The translations under genes and the position numbers were made by a program. A stretch of DNA of 62,815 nucleotides, taken from Clostridium sp. GTDB lineage: Bacteria; Bacillota; Clostridia; Clostridiales; Clostridiaceae. How positions within the stretch are numbered: the first letter of the stretch is position 1; the number at the start of each line of letters is the position of its first letter. This document shows, one piece after another, positions 8,556 through 17,855 of the stretch. The notes under the pieces are model-generated. The model was not told the DNA's origin. It saw nothing but the letters and a program-made list of their open reading frames with translations, and ran no database searches. The stretch spans positions 1-62,815 of the forward strand of contig NZ_JAJFUC010000057.1 in assembly GCF_021372645.1 (NCBI RefSeq), written 5' to 3'.

Positions 8556-9698
8556 ATGAGGAATAAAACTTTAAGGGTACTTCAAATTGTAGATTCATTA
8601 GGAGCTGGAGGAATTCAAGCATTCATATTAAACATAAATAAAAACATGCACCTAGATAAAGTCAAGTTTGACTATGTAGTGTACAGAAATGAAAGAGATA
8701 CTGAATTTTATGATAAAAGTGCTGAAAAAATGGGCGGGCAAATAATATGTTTGCAAAAAAATAATGGTATTAAAAGAATAAAATCATTTATAGATTTATA
8801 TAAGCTTCAAAAAGATAAAAAGTATTATGTAGTACATATACATGGAGATCGTGTAAAAAGTTTTTTTGAAGCAATTGTTTTTAAGCTATGTAAAACACCT
8901 ACAATAATAATGCATTCTCATAATGATAGAATGAGTAAAGATAAGAAACTATATTATCTACATCTAGGGATGCAAAATGCTATAAAACACCTTTGGAAAT
9001 TTATAGTTGATTATGAATTTGCATGTTCAACTAATGCAGCAGAATGGATGTATTCTAAGTCAGATATAAGAAATTCCAGAGTAAAAGTAATAAATAATGG
9101 TATTGATGAAAAAAAGTTTATTTATAATGAAGAAGTAAGGCAAAAGTATAGAAAAAAGCTAAATGTTGAAGAAAAATTTGTTGTAGCTCATGTTGGACGT
9201 TTCAGTTATCAAAAGAATCATGATTTTTTAATTGATATTTTTAATTCAGTTAATAAACAATATAGTAACTCAGTTTTACTATTAATCGGAGATGGAGAAT
9301 TAAAAGAAAAAATCATAGAAAAAGTTAGATTGCTAAATCTAGAGGATAAGGTAATATTTTATGGCCTTTGTGATGAAATTCATAATATATTACAAGCAGC
9401 TGATGTATTTGTTCTTCCATCACACTATGAAGGTTTACCTGTGGTTGGAATAGAAGTTCAAGCAAGCGGGCTAATGGCTGTGGCTTCCGATGCTATAAGC
9501 AATGAAATAAAAATAACTGATTACTGGACATCAGTTTCATTAAATAAATCTGCAGAAGAATGGGCAAATATAATTTTAAAATATAAAGATGGATATACTC
9601 GCGTGAATACATCTAAAGAAATTATGAGCTCAGGATTTAGTGCTAAAGGAATATCAAAAAAACTAGAAGATTTATATATGAATAATAGTAATAATTAA
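8556..9698 (+). CDS. GT4-type glycosyltransferase
   Basis: The 380-residue GT-B enzyme has the N-terminal loop SLGAGGIQAF, an HIHGDR segment near 103 and the EX7E donor motif E292-E300 (EGLPVVGIE), followed by VQASGLMAVASDA. It should add a sugar to the lipid-linked repeat unit. The AGGAAAG ribosome site precedes the ATG. It lies 50 bases after the polymerase gene, in the same direction. The donor sugar is not predictable from the sequence. Confidence 0.88.
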   Translation: MRNKTLRVLQIVDSLGAGGIQAFILNINKNMHLDKVKFDYVVYRNERDTEFYDKSAEKMGGQIICLQKNNGIKRIKSFIDLYKLQKDKKYYVVHIHGDRVKSFFEAIVFKLCKTPTIIMHSHNDRMSKDKKLYYLHLGMQNAIKHLWKFIVDYEFACSTNAAEWMYSKSDIRNSRVKVINNGIDEKKFIYNEEVRQKYRKKLNVEEKFVVAHVGRFSYQKNHDFLIDIFNSVNKQYSNSVLLLIGDGELKEKIIEKVRLLNLEDKVIFYGLCDEIHNILQAADVFVLPSHYEGLPVVGIEVQASGLMAVASDAISNEIKITDYWTSVSLNKSAEEWANIILKYKDGYTRVNTSKEIMSSGFSAKGISKKLEDLYMNNSNN

Positions 9699-9783
9699 AA
9701 ATGGTAATGATAATTAAGAATCGTAATAATTTATATAATAATTTAACATGAGAATAATTTAGTGCCTTAAGGAGAATTAATAT

Positions 9784-10752
9784 ATGATAAGTATTATTAT
9801 TCCAGTCTATAATGTTGGAGAATATATTAAGGAATGTTTAGATAGTATTTTAATGCAAACTTATAAGGATTTACAAATAATAATTGTTGATGATGGTTCA
9901 AGTGATAACACAATGAATATTGTTAAAGAATATGAAGATAAATTTGAAAACGTTATTATATTGTATCAAAAAAATCAAGGTGTATCTGTTGCAAGAAATA
10001 CAGCATTTGATTATATAAAGGGAGAATACACAATATATATTGATCCGGATGATTTTTTAGAATTAGATATGCTTGAAAATATGTATAATAGAGCAAAAAA
10101 AGATCATGTAGATATTGTAATAAGTGAATATTATGTATATTACAATGACAAAGATAATAGAAATTATATTGAAAAATATAATGTTGATTCAAGAGAAATC
10201 TATAACAATTATGATGTTATAGATTTTATGTTAAATTATGAATTACAAGGACAGTTATGGAATAAATTCTTTAAAACTGAATTATTGAAACAAATTAAAT
10301 TTAAATTTGAACCTAATAGATACATTCAAGATGTTTTTCCAGTTTTTAAGGCAATCTATAAAAGCAAAGGGATAGCTTTTATAGATAAACCATTATATTA
10401 TTACAGACAAAGGGCAACATCAACTGTTCATAAGAAGAATGCTAAATTGGCAGAAGATTATTATTTTGCTATGAGCAGTATTATTAATTATATAAAAGAT
10501 AAAAATATAAAAGTAAATAAGAAGAGCTTAAGTATTTTTAAAATTAAAGTGTTATCACATTTTATTGCTCATTATACTAATTCTAATGAATACAATAACT
10601 TAAAAAGTTTTAAAGAAAGTAAATATAGTGAATTAAGTATAAAAAATAAAGATTTTCTATTTTTAAATGAAATATCCAAAGATGATAAAATTAAATTGTT
10701 TTTATGGAATTGTGGTTTATATCCAATGTTGAAGAAAATAAAAAATAGATAA
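9784..10752 (+). CDS. GT2-type glycosyltransferase
   Basis: The 322-residue protein has the GT-A fold of family 2. The N-terminal IIPVYNVGEYI is followed by VDDGSSDNT at 35-43 and the metal-binding DPD at 87-89. A conserved QGQLWNKFF segment near 155-165 is common in capsule GT2 enzymes. It uses an inverting mechanism with a UDP- or dTDP-sugar in most characterised relatives. AAGGAG lies before the ATG. It forms part of the EPS assembly set, with donor and acceptor unknown. Confidence 0.9.
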   Translation: MISIIIPVYNVGEYIKECLDSILMQTYKDLQIIIVDDGSSDNTMNIVKEYEDKFENVIILYQKNQGVSVARNTAFDYIKGEYTIYIDPDDFLELDMLENMYNRAKKDHVDIVISEYYVYYNDKDNRNYIEKYNVDSREIYNNYDVIDFMLNYELQGQLWNKFFKTELLKQIKFKFEPNRYIQDVFPVFKAIYKSKGIAFIDKPLYYYRQRATSTVHKKNAKLAEDYYFAMSSIINYIKDKNIKVNKKSLSIFKIKVLSHFIAHYTNSNEYNNLKSFKESKYSELSIKNKDFLFLNEISKDDKIKLFLWNCGLYPMLKKIKNR

Positions 10753-10865
10753 TGAATTGATAATAATGTGAACATTTATAAGAATTAGTATTTAATATAT
10801 GTTCTAATTTAAAAGAATAGTATTCATATAATTTAATTAATCCAACTTAGAAATAAGGTGAAAAT

Positions 10866-12047
10866 ATGAAAATATGCTTTATAACAACTACAATTTTTAA
10901 TTTAGGAGGAGTTCAAAGAGTATTATCTGTTTTGGCTAGTGAGCTAAGTAAAAACAATAAAGTAGATATAATATGTACAAATAATGATTTTGAAATTAAC
11001 AGAGACATGTATGATTTAAATTTTGATGTTAATATAAACATTAATTCACAATTATTAAATAAAAAATTTACTAATAAAGTTATTTGTAAGGTTTTTCAAA
11101 AAGTAAATTTATCAACTGGAGTTTTTAATAATTTAAATATGAATGATATATCAACATATATATATTATCCTAATGAAATTCAAAATAGATTTATAGATTA
11201 TTTTAATACGCAAAATTATGATGTTGTTATAGGCGTTGAAGGTTATTATAGTTTATTGCTTGGAATAATAAATGATAAATTAAATGCTAAAACCATAGGA
11301 TGGCAGCATAATTCTTATGATGCTTACCTAAATAATAAAGATAAATATTACTGGAAACAAGATGAATTATTTAAAAAATATATACCAAAACTTAATAAAT
11401 ATATAGTCTTAACAAATGATGATAAAGCCAAATATAAAGAAAGACTTGGTATAGACTGTGAAGTAATATACAATCCTTTGAGTTTTGAATCACATATAAA
11501 ATCTACTTGTAATGAAAAAAATATTATATTTGTTGGGAGGTTAATGGAACAACAAAAAGGATTAGATTTTCTTATTGAGGCATTTAATATAGTACATAAA
11601 GCAAAAGAAGATTGGATTTTAGATATAGTTGGTGATGGACCAGATAGAGAAAAGCTTATAAATAATATAAACAAGTATAATTTACAAGATAATGTTATCT
11701 TAATTGGTCAATCTGATAATGTTAAGAAACATTATTTAGAGTCGTCAATTTTCGTTTCAACTTCTAGATGGGAAGGCTTTGGTTTAGCTATTACAGAAGC
11801 AATGGAATGCGGCTTACCAGTAGTAGCTTTTGATAATTCAGGTCCAAAAGAAATAATAAACAAACCTAACATAAATGGAATTTTAGTAAAAAATCATAAT
11901 GTTACTGAATTGGCTAATAAAATTATAAAATTAATAGAAGATGATGAAAAAAGAAAAAGTATATCTTTACAATCCATAAAAAGAGCACAAGATTTTAATG
12001 TAGATAATATTATTAAACAATGGACTGAAATTATAGAAAAACTATAG
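10866..12047 (+). CDS. GT4-type glycosyltransferase
   Basis: The 393-residue GT-B glycosyltransferase has FNLGGVQRVL near 14-23, the FVGRLMEQQKG loop in the C-terminal half, and the EX7E motif E303-E311 (EGFGLAITE) followed by CGLPVVAF. It probably adds one of the last sugars of the repeat unit. The start has an AAGGTG site. Its 3' end is partly repeated about 70 bases downstream as non-coding DNA. Confidence 0.88.
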   Translation: MKICFITTTIFNLGGVQRVLSVLASELSKNNKVDIICTNNDFEINRDMYDLNFDVNININSQLLNKKFTNKVICKVFQKVNLSTGVFNNLNMNDISTYIYYPNEIQNRFIDYFNTQNYDVVIGVEGYYSLLLGIINDKLNAKTIGWQHNSYDAYLNNKDKYYWKQDELFKKYIPKLNKYIVLTNDDKAKYKERLGIDCEVIYNPLSFESHIKSTCNEKNIIFVGRLMEQQKGLDFLIEAFNIVHKAKEDWILDIVGDGPDREKLINNINKYNLQDNVILIGQSDNVKKHYLESSIFVSTSRWEGFGLAITEAMECGLPVVAFDNSGPKEIINKPNINGILVKNHNVTELANKIIKLIEDDEKRKSISLQSIKRAQDFNVDNIIKQWTEIIEKL

Positions 12048-12121
12048 ATATAATATCTATAACCAATTGAGCTCTTTGCATCTTATTGATTTTGAAATAA
12101 TTATAGAAAAACCACAGATAT
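12030..12121. repeat. Short duplicated 3' gene end with hairpin
   Basis: About 21 bases at the end of the glycosyltransferase gene (12030-12050) recur at 12100-12120 with two changes. A small hairpin (12043-12050 with 12054-12061) sits between them at the stop codon. It looks like a local duplication scar rather than a gene. Confidence 0.5.
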
Positions 12122-12142
12122 TTATAACTTATGGGAGGAACG

Positions 12143-13573
12143 ATGAAAAAATATTCAAATTTAAAAAATGGAATAATGATTACATTTATAGCTAAATACA
12201 GTAATATATTTGCTCAATTAATTATAAGCTCAGTATTAGCTAGATTATTATTACCAGAAGATTTTGGTATAATTGCGGTAATAACTGTATTTATATCATT
12301 TTTTAATATGTTAGGGGATATGGGAATTGGTCCAGCTATAATACAAAATAAGTCTTTGGATGAAAAAGAATTATCAGATATATTTAAATTTTCAATAATT
12401 GGAGCTATGATTATAGCAATTGGATTTTACTTTTTTTCTTACTTTATAGCTTTTTTCTATAACGATAAGATATATATAAAGTTAGGAGAATTATTATCTT
12501 TTTCTGTATTATTTTCAATATGTAACATAGTGCCAAATGCTATATTATATAAAGCACAAAAATTTAAACAAGTTGGGATAATAAATATTATTGTAAATGT
12601 AGTAGTTGGTATTTTTACAATATCTCTTGCTTTTAATGGTTTTGCCTATTATTCATTAATATTTGATTCAATATTAAAAAGTTTATTTATTTTTATACTA
12701 TGCTTTAAAACATGTAAAATAAAAATAAGGAAAGGTTATTCATATAATTCTATAAAAAAGATACAAAATTATTCGAGTTTTCAGTTCCTATTTAATTTTA
12801 TAAATTATTTTACTAGAAATCTAGATAATATATTAGTAGGTAAATTTCTAGGTGCATCAACATTAGGATATTATGATAAATCTTATAAACTTATGCTTTA
12901 TCCAGTACAAAATTTAACTAATGTAATAACACCTGTATTGCATCCGGTATTATCTGAATACCAAAACCAAAAAGATATAATTTATGAAACATATATAAAG
13001 GTTGTGAAAGTTCTTGCGTATGTAGGTATTTTTATATCTGTATATTGTTTTTTCTCGGCAGACGAAATAATACATATAATGTATGGCCCAAATTGGGATA
13101 AGTCAATACCTGTTTTTAGAATACTTTCAATATCAATAGTAATGCAAATGGTATTATCAAGTATAGGATCAATATTTCAAGCTACAGGATATGTTAATAA
13201 ATTGTTTTACACAGGAATAGTATCAGCATGTTTTACTGTAACAGCTATAGTTATTGGAGTAATGAGTAAAAATTTAAGTATATTAGCATTAGGATTAGTT
13301 ATAGCATTTATACTGAACTTTATTCAATGCTTTTATGTATTAATCACTCAAATATTTGAAAAGAAGTTTAGTTCCTTTTTATTAGAATTAAAAAATATAC
13401 TGATTATTGGAGCTTTAATGATTAGTGGATACATATTAATAAATAAAATAATCATAAATAATGTATTGTTGAGTGCAATATTTAAATTACTCGTTGGAAC
13501 TATAACTTATTCTATAGGATTATATGTAACAAAAGAATATAAACTACTTAAAAAAATAACTTTTAGAAAATAA
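12143..13573 (+). CDS. Wzx-like polysaccharide flippase (MOP superfamily)
   Basis: The 476-residue protein has about 12-14 hydrophobic segments. Its N-terminus (RLLLPEDFGIIAV, then FFNMLGDMGIGPAIIQ) is characteristic of PST/lipopolysaccharide exporters. It should flip the undecaprenyl-linked repeat unit across the membrane for the polymerase encoded upstream. I start at ATG 12143, which has GGGAGGA just before it. The in-frame ATG at 12131 overlaps that site. It is the last recognisable polymer-assembly gene of the locus. Confidence 0.9.
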   Translation: MKKYSNLKNGIMITFIAKYSNIFAQLIISSVLARLLLPEDFGIIAVITVFISFFNMLGDMGIGPAIIQNKSLDEKELSDIFKFSIIGAMIIAIGFYFFSYFIAFFYNDKIYIKLGELLSFSVLFSICNIVPNAILYKAQKFKQVGIINIIVNVVVGIFTISLAFNGFAYYSLIFDSILKSLFIFILCFKTCKIKIRKGYSYNSIKKIQNYSSFQFLFNFINYFTRNLDNILVGKFLGASTLGYYDKSYKLMLYPVQNLTNVITPVLHPVLSEYQNQKDIIYETYIKVVKVLAYVGIFISVYCFFSADEIIHIMYGPNWDKSIPVFRILSISIVMQMVLSSIGSIFQATGYVNKLFYTGIVSACFTVTAIVIGVMSKNLSILALGLVIAFILNFIQCFYVLITQIFEKKFSSFLLELKNILIIGALMISGYILINKIIINNVLLSAIFKLLVGTITYSIGLYVTKEYKLLKKITFRK

Positions 13574-13649
13574 AGTTATCATCTAAAATTATTGAGGGGA
13601 TTTAGTAGTTATCATATATAAAATATGTAATAGGGGAAGAGGTGACTAA

Positions 13650-14180
13650 TTGAAGAAACTTATAATATTTTTGTGCTTATTTTGGATGGGATTCATATTT
13701 TACATGTCAAGCAATAATGGACAAATTTCACATAATGAAAGTAGCCAAGTAGTTAATTTAATTGAGAATACTCAAGAAAAATTGCAAACTAAAGCTAAAG
13801 ATAAAACAACCGAAAAGTTGCAGGGGAATAAAGACACTATTAAGGTACAGCAAGTAAAAGAAAACAAACTAGATTATATAGTTAGAAAGAATGCCCATGG
13901 ATTTATGTATATGGTATTAGCATTTTTAGTAAGTAGTATATTCTTTGTTTATAATAAAAAAGGAAAGGATGCAATAGTCTATATATTATTTATTTGTTTG
14001 TTTTATGCTGTAACTGATGAATTTCATCAATCTTTTGTACCAGGAAGAACTTCTTTAGCTAGTGATGTTCTAGTAGATTTTGGAGGAGCTTTAATAGGAT
14101 TAGCATTTTTTTATATCTTTTATTATAAAATGTATAAAAGATATACACTTAAAAAAAGTGAAAATATAAAAATTCAATAA
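13650..14180 (+). CDS. VanZ-family membrane protein
   Basis: This 176-residue protein starts at TTG 13650 with AAGAGGTGA upstream. It has an N-terminal hydrophobic segment (about 3-20), a lysine- and glutamine-rich soluble stretch, then RKNAHGFMYMVLAF and TDEFHQSFVPGR, the VanZ-like signatures, within three more membrane segments. VanZ-like proteins occur widely at the ends of firmicute envelope operons, and one member gives low-level teicoplanin resistance. The role here is unknown. A strong terminator follows, so this gene probably closes the EPS transcript. Confidence 0.85.
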   Translation: MKKLIIFLCLFWMGFIFYMSSNNGQISHNESSQVVNLIENTQEKLQTKAKDKTTEKLQGNKDTIKVQQVKENKLDYIVRKNAHGFMYMVLAFLVSSIFFVYNKKGKDAIVYILFICLFYAVTDEFHQSFVPGRTSLASDVLVDFGGALIGLAFFYIFYYKMYKRYTLKKSENIKIQ

Positions 14181-14200
14181 ATAAAGTTTATATCAGTTTA

Positions 14201-14224
14201 GAGAGCAATGCTCTCTTTTTTTTA
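14201..14224 (+). terminator. Terminator closing the EPS locus
   Basis: GAGAGCAATGCTCTC forms a compact hairpin followed by a run of about nine T residues. Confidence 0.85.
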
Positions 14225-14295
14225 GTAAATAATTTATTTATGGATATAATATTAACTAAATGAACACTAAAGTTTGGTGGAGGAGTTTATGATTA

Positions 14296-16263
14296 ATGAG
14301 TTTATTAGAATTAAAAAATATTAATAAGTACTATAAATTAAAAGATAATGAAGAATTTCATGTACTAGATAATATTAATCTGTCTTTCAATAAGGGGGAA
14401 TTAGTGTCAATTATAGGTGAATCTGGAAGTGGAAAGTCTACATTAATGAATTTAATTGGAGGATTAGATTCTAATTATTCAGGTGAATTATTTGTAAATG
14501 GAAAAGAAATTAAGAAATTGAGAAAAAAAGAACTTGATAAATATAGGAAAAATGAAGTAGGGTTTATTTTTCAAAGCTTTAATTTAATAGGACATTTATC
14601 TGTTTTAGATAATGTAACAATTGCTATGACTTTATCAAATGTTCGAAAAAAGGAAAGGATAAAACGTGCAAAAGAAATATTAACTGATCTTGGATTAGAA
14701 AAGCATATTAATAAAAAACCAAATCAATTATCAGGAGGCCAAAAACAAAGAGTTGCTATAGCTAGAGCTTTAATTAATTATCCAGAAATAATTATTGCTG
14801 ATGAACCAACAGGTAGCTTAGATTCAAAAACTACAATTCAAGTTTTAGAAATAATGAAGGATATTGCTAAAAGAGGGAAACTTGTAATTATGGTTACTCA
14901 TTCTGAAAAAGTAGCATCTGCCTCAAGTAGAATAGTTAAAATAGCAGATGGTGAAATCATTGATAATAAAGAAGTCCTAAAATTAGATAATTCAAATATT
15001 TATGAGAAACAAGTTGATATTAATAAACAAAAACAAAATTTAAATATCATATCATCTATAAAGTTAGCACTTGTTAACATGAAGGAAAAACTTCCTCGTA
15101 ATATACTTGTTTCTATAGGTAGTAGTATAGGAATAATGAGTGTTATCTTAATGTTATCTTTAGGGAATGGAGTTAAAACTTATTTTAATAAAACTATGAA
15201 TAGTTATGTTAATCCTTTAGTGATAGAAGTTAATATGCCTAGTCAAGAAGATGAAAATATTAATTTGGATGTTACAACCATACAAAAACCAGATGTTAAT
15301 TCCACTAAGCCATTTGAAGAAAGTGATATTGATACTTTATCTAAAATAGAAAATGTATCTTCTGTAGAAAAGGGATATACTATAATTTCTTTGGGCGTTA
15401 ATACACTAGTTTATAACGGTAAAGGTAGTAATTTAATGAAAATTTCAACTATATCATCAAATATAACAAATTCCAATGTTGAAAAAGGAGCTTTGCCTAA
15501 AGAGGGAGAAATATTAATTAATAAAGCTTTAAGTGATAAGTTAGGAGAAGGTATTATTAGTCAAAAAGTCAATCTACACATTCTGGTAAATCAAAAAGTT
15601 TTAAATAAAGATTTTATTGTAAGTGGCATTTATACTACAACAGGTGGAGATTTGACTGCAGCAATGAAATCTGTTTTTTTGAATTATTCAGATTTAGAAA
15701 AATTTTATTCAGATAATAATTATAAATTAAAGCCAAATGTAGTTTATGTTAATACAACTAGTAGCAAGTATACAACTAGAATTAAGGAAAAAGTTAAAGA
15801 ACTTGGTTATTCAGAATCTTCTCAAGAACAAATGACATCTATGTTTAATCAAATGATAGATATTTTAACATATGTATTATCAGGGATTGCAGCAATATCT
15901 TTAGTAGTATCAGCAATTATGATAATAGTTGTTATGTATATTAGTGTTGTAGAGAGAACGAAAGAAATAGGAATAATTAAAGCTATTGGTGCCCGGAAAA
16001 AAGATATACGTAGAATTTTTGTTTCTGAAGCATTTTTAATAGGACTTTTCAGTGGTACCATAGGGCTTGTAGGTGCATATTTTATATCGAAAGGCATAAA
16101 TATTATGTCAAATAAATTGTTTGATGTAAGCTTAGTTTTAATAAAGAATTTTTATGGAATACTTGGGGTAGGTGTAAGTATTGTTATAAGTACATTAGCT
16201 GGATTATTACCAGCTAATAAAGCAGCTAAATTAGATCCAGTAGAATCTTTAAGAAGGGAATAA
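14296..16263 (+). CDS. MacB-like ABC transporter, fused ATPase and permease
   Basis: The 655-residue protein joins an N-terminal ABC ATPase to a C-terminal FtsX/MacB permease. The ATPase has Walker A GESGSGKS at 41-48, the signature LSGGQ at 145-149 and Walker B ending at DE 169-170. The permease half has one helix near 270-290, a large external domain, then three helices beyond about 525. Firmicute relatives export or sense peptides, bacteriocins or cell-wall antibiotics. No two-component system or accessory membrane-fusion protein is adjacent, so substrate and regulation are unknown. GGAGGAG precedes the ATG. Terminators flank the gene, so it is probably monocistronic. Confidence 0.88.
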   Translation: MSLLELKNINKYYKLKDNEEFHVLDNINLSFNKGELVSIIGESGSGKSTLMNLIGGLDSNYSGELFVNGKEIKKLRKKELDKYRKNEVGFIFQSFNLIGHLSVLDNVTIAMTLSNVRKKERIKRAKEILTDLGLEKHINKKPNQLSGGQKQRVAIARALINYPEIIIADEPTGSLDSKTTIQVLEIMKDIAKRGKLVIMVTHSEKVASASSRIVKIADGEIIDNKEVLKLDNSNIYEKQVDINKQKQNLNIISSIKLALVNMKEKLPRNILVSIGSSIGIMSVILMLSLGNGVKTYFNKTMNSYVNPLVIEVNMPSQEDENINLDVTTIQKPDVNSTKPFEESDIDTLSKIENVSSVEKGYTIISLGVNTLVYNGKGSNLMKISTISSNITNSNVEKGALPKEGEILINKALSDKLGEGIISQKVNLHILVNQKVLNKDFIVSGIYTTTGGDLTAAMKSVFLNYSDLEKFYSDNNYKLKPNVVYVNTTSSKYTTRIKEKVKELGYSESSQEQMTSMFNQMIDILTYVLSGIAAISLVVSAIMIIVVMYISVVERTKEIGIIKAIGARKKDIRRIFVSEAFLIGLFSGTIGLVGAYFISKGINIMSNKLFDVSLVLIKNFYGILGVGVSIVISTLAGLLPANKAAKLDPVESLRRE

Positions 16264-16276
16264 AATGTAGTTTTGA

Positions 16277-16311
16277 GCAGTAATTTTATAAAAATAAATT
16301 ACTGCCTTTTA
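16277..16311 (+). terminator. Terminator after the ABC transporter
   Basis: GCAGTAATTT (16277-16286) pairs with AAATTACTGC (16296-16305) and is followed by CTTTTAT. Confidence 0.7.
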
Positions 16312-16479
16312 TAATATCCTTGATTATATGAGTGGGATTTAAATAACCAAATCCAAGTAGATAATAAAAAAGTTGCATTTTATCATTAGGGAGAACTTGG
16401 ATTAGCAAATAGAAAACTTGAATTACAAAAAGAAAATCGGGGAAAAATAGTTGGATAGAAAAATAAGGAGGGTTAAGAT

Positions 16480-17589
16480 ATGGAGGAAAATATAAAGTAT
16501 TGTCCAAATTGTAGAGAAAAAGTTTTGAACAATTCCAAGTTTTGTAGTACGTGCGGTTTTAATCTTTCTGATAATCAAAATTATGCTAAAAGGGAAGAAC
16601 AAACTAAGAGTGAATCTGGTGCATTCACAAACACAGTAAATATAATGGCTGATGGAAGTGGGCAAGTAGATTTAAGATTAACAGATTTAATAATTAATGT
16701 ATTTAAGAAACATACTTTAGAAGAAAGAGAGAATACTTTTATTTGTGGAACAGCAAAAACAGCGCCAAAAGAGGGAGATATTTGTTCGAAATGGCCTAAG
16801 CCTTGGTTATACTCAAGAGTATTTTTCTTATTTGCAATGACTTTTCTTGGATTGGTAGGCTTGTTAAGAATTTTTGAAAATATTTTAGCATATCCAGGAA
16901 TTATATTTATAGGTGCTTTAGCAGTTCCATTTTCATTACTTGTTTTTTTCTGGGAATTAAATGCGCCGAGAAATATTAACATTTTTGATGTAATTAAAAT
17001 ATTCTTTTTTGGAGGTGTGTCATCTTTACTTTTAACAATGATATTAAGTCGTATAGTTGTTGTAGGAGAAGTGGATTATCACGGTGCAATTATGATAGCT
17101 ATTATTGAAGAATCAGCAAAGTTTGTTGTAGTTGCATATTTTCTAAGAGGAAGTACTCGAAAATATATTTTAAATGGACTCCTACTCGGAGCAGCAGTTG
17201 GAGCAGGATTTGCAGTATTTGAAACAGCTGGATATGAATTTGCTTATGGATTACAAATTCCAATAATGATGAGAATAATATATACTAGAGGAGTTTTAGC
17301 CTTTGGAGGTCATATTGTTTGGGCAGCTATGTCTGGAGCAGCATTAGTAATGGTAAAGGAAGATAACAAATTAAAAATGAAACATATTATGGATATTAGA
17401 TTTCTTAAATATTTTATTATTACAATTGGATTACATGCAATTTGGGATATGCCTATAAGTATTAATAGTGAACTTCCATTTGTTCAAGTAATACTTACAA
17501 TAACTGCATGGATTATTGTGATAATATTTATTAGTGCGGGTTTAAAACAAATTTCAAGCTTAAATCATGGTAGAAAAAAGATATTATAA
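16480..17589 (+). CDS. PrsW-family intramembrane protease with N-terminal zinc ribbon
   Basis: The first 30 residues form a zinc ribbon (C8, C11, C22, C25). A linker follows, then a membrane domain of seven or eight helices with the PrsW signatures EESAK (E210, E211), FETAGYE, GGHIVWAAMSG and HAIWD. The acidic and histidine residues are the presumed active site of this glutamic-type family, whose Bacillus subtilis member cleaves an anti-sigma factor. No anti-sigma gene is adjacent, so the substrate is unknown. An AAGGAGG site precedes the ATG. The gene is flanked by terminators, and the zinc ribbon probably acts as a cytoplasmic sensing or docking module. Confidence 0.87.
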   Translation: MEENIKYCPNCREKVLNNSKFCSTCGFNLSDNQNYAKREEQTKSESGAFTNTVNIMADGSGQVDLRLTDLIINVFKKHTLEERENTFICGTAKTAPKEGDICSKWPKPWLYSRVFFLFAMTFLGLVGLLRIFENILAYPGIIFIGALAVPFSLLVFFWELNAPRNINIFDVIKIFFFGGVSSLLLTMILSRIVVVGEVDYHGAIMIAIIEESAKFVVVAYFLRGSTRKYILNGLLLGAAVGAGFAVFETAGYEFAYGLQIPIMMRIIYTRGVLAFGGHIVWAAMSGAALVMVKEDNKLKMKHIMDIRFLKYFIITIGLHAIWDMPISINSELPFVQVILTITAWIIVIIFISAGLKQISSLNHGRKKIL

Positions 17590-17620
17590 ATTTCAGAAGA
17601 ATATGATACTATACTTAAAT

Positions 17621-17653
17621 GGCTAGTTACAAAATTGAGTAACTAGCCTTTTA
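17621..17653 (+). terminator. Terminator after the PrsW-like gene
   Basis: A perfect 10-bp stem (17621-17630 with 17639-17648) is followed by TTTTA. A related but degenerate hairpin lies at 19471-19500. Confidence 0.75.
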
Positions 17654-17855
17654 CTTTATGTTATTTTTTAGAAATTCTTAATAATATCGTATAGTCCTAT
17701 GAACAATAATGTTCATATATATAACTATCTGTGGTAAAATATACTAGTATAATGATAAGTAGTTCATTTTAGATAATATACTTGGTAAATATAAAAAAAT
17801 ACAGAGTAAATAAGTGATTTTCAAAAAGTATAATTAATATATAAAGGAGATAGAC

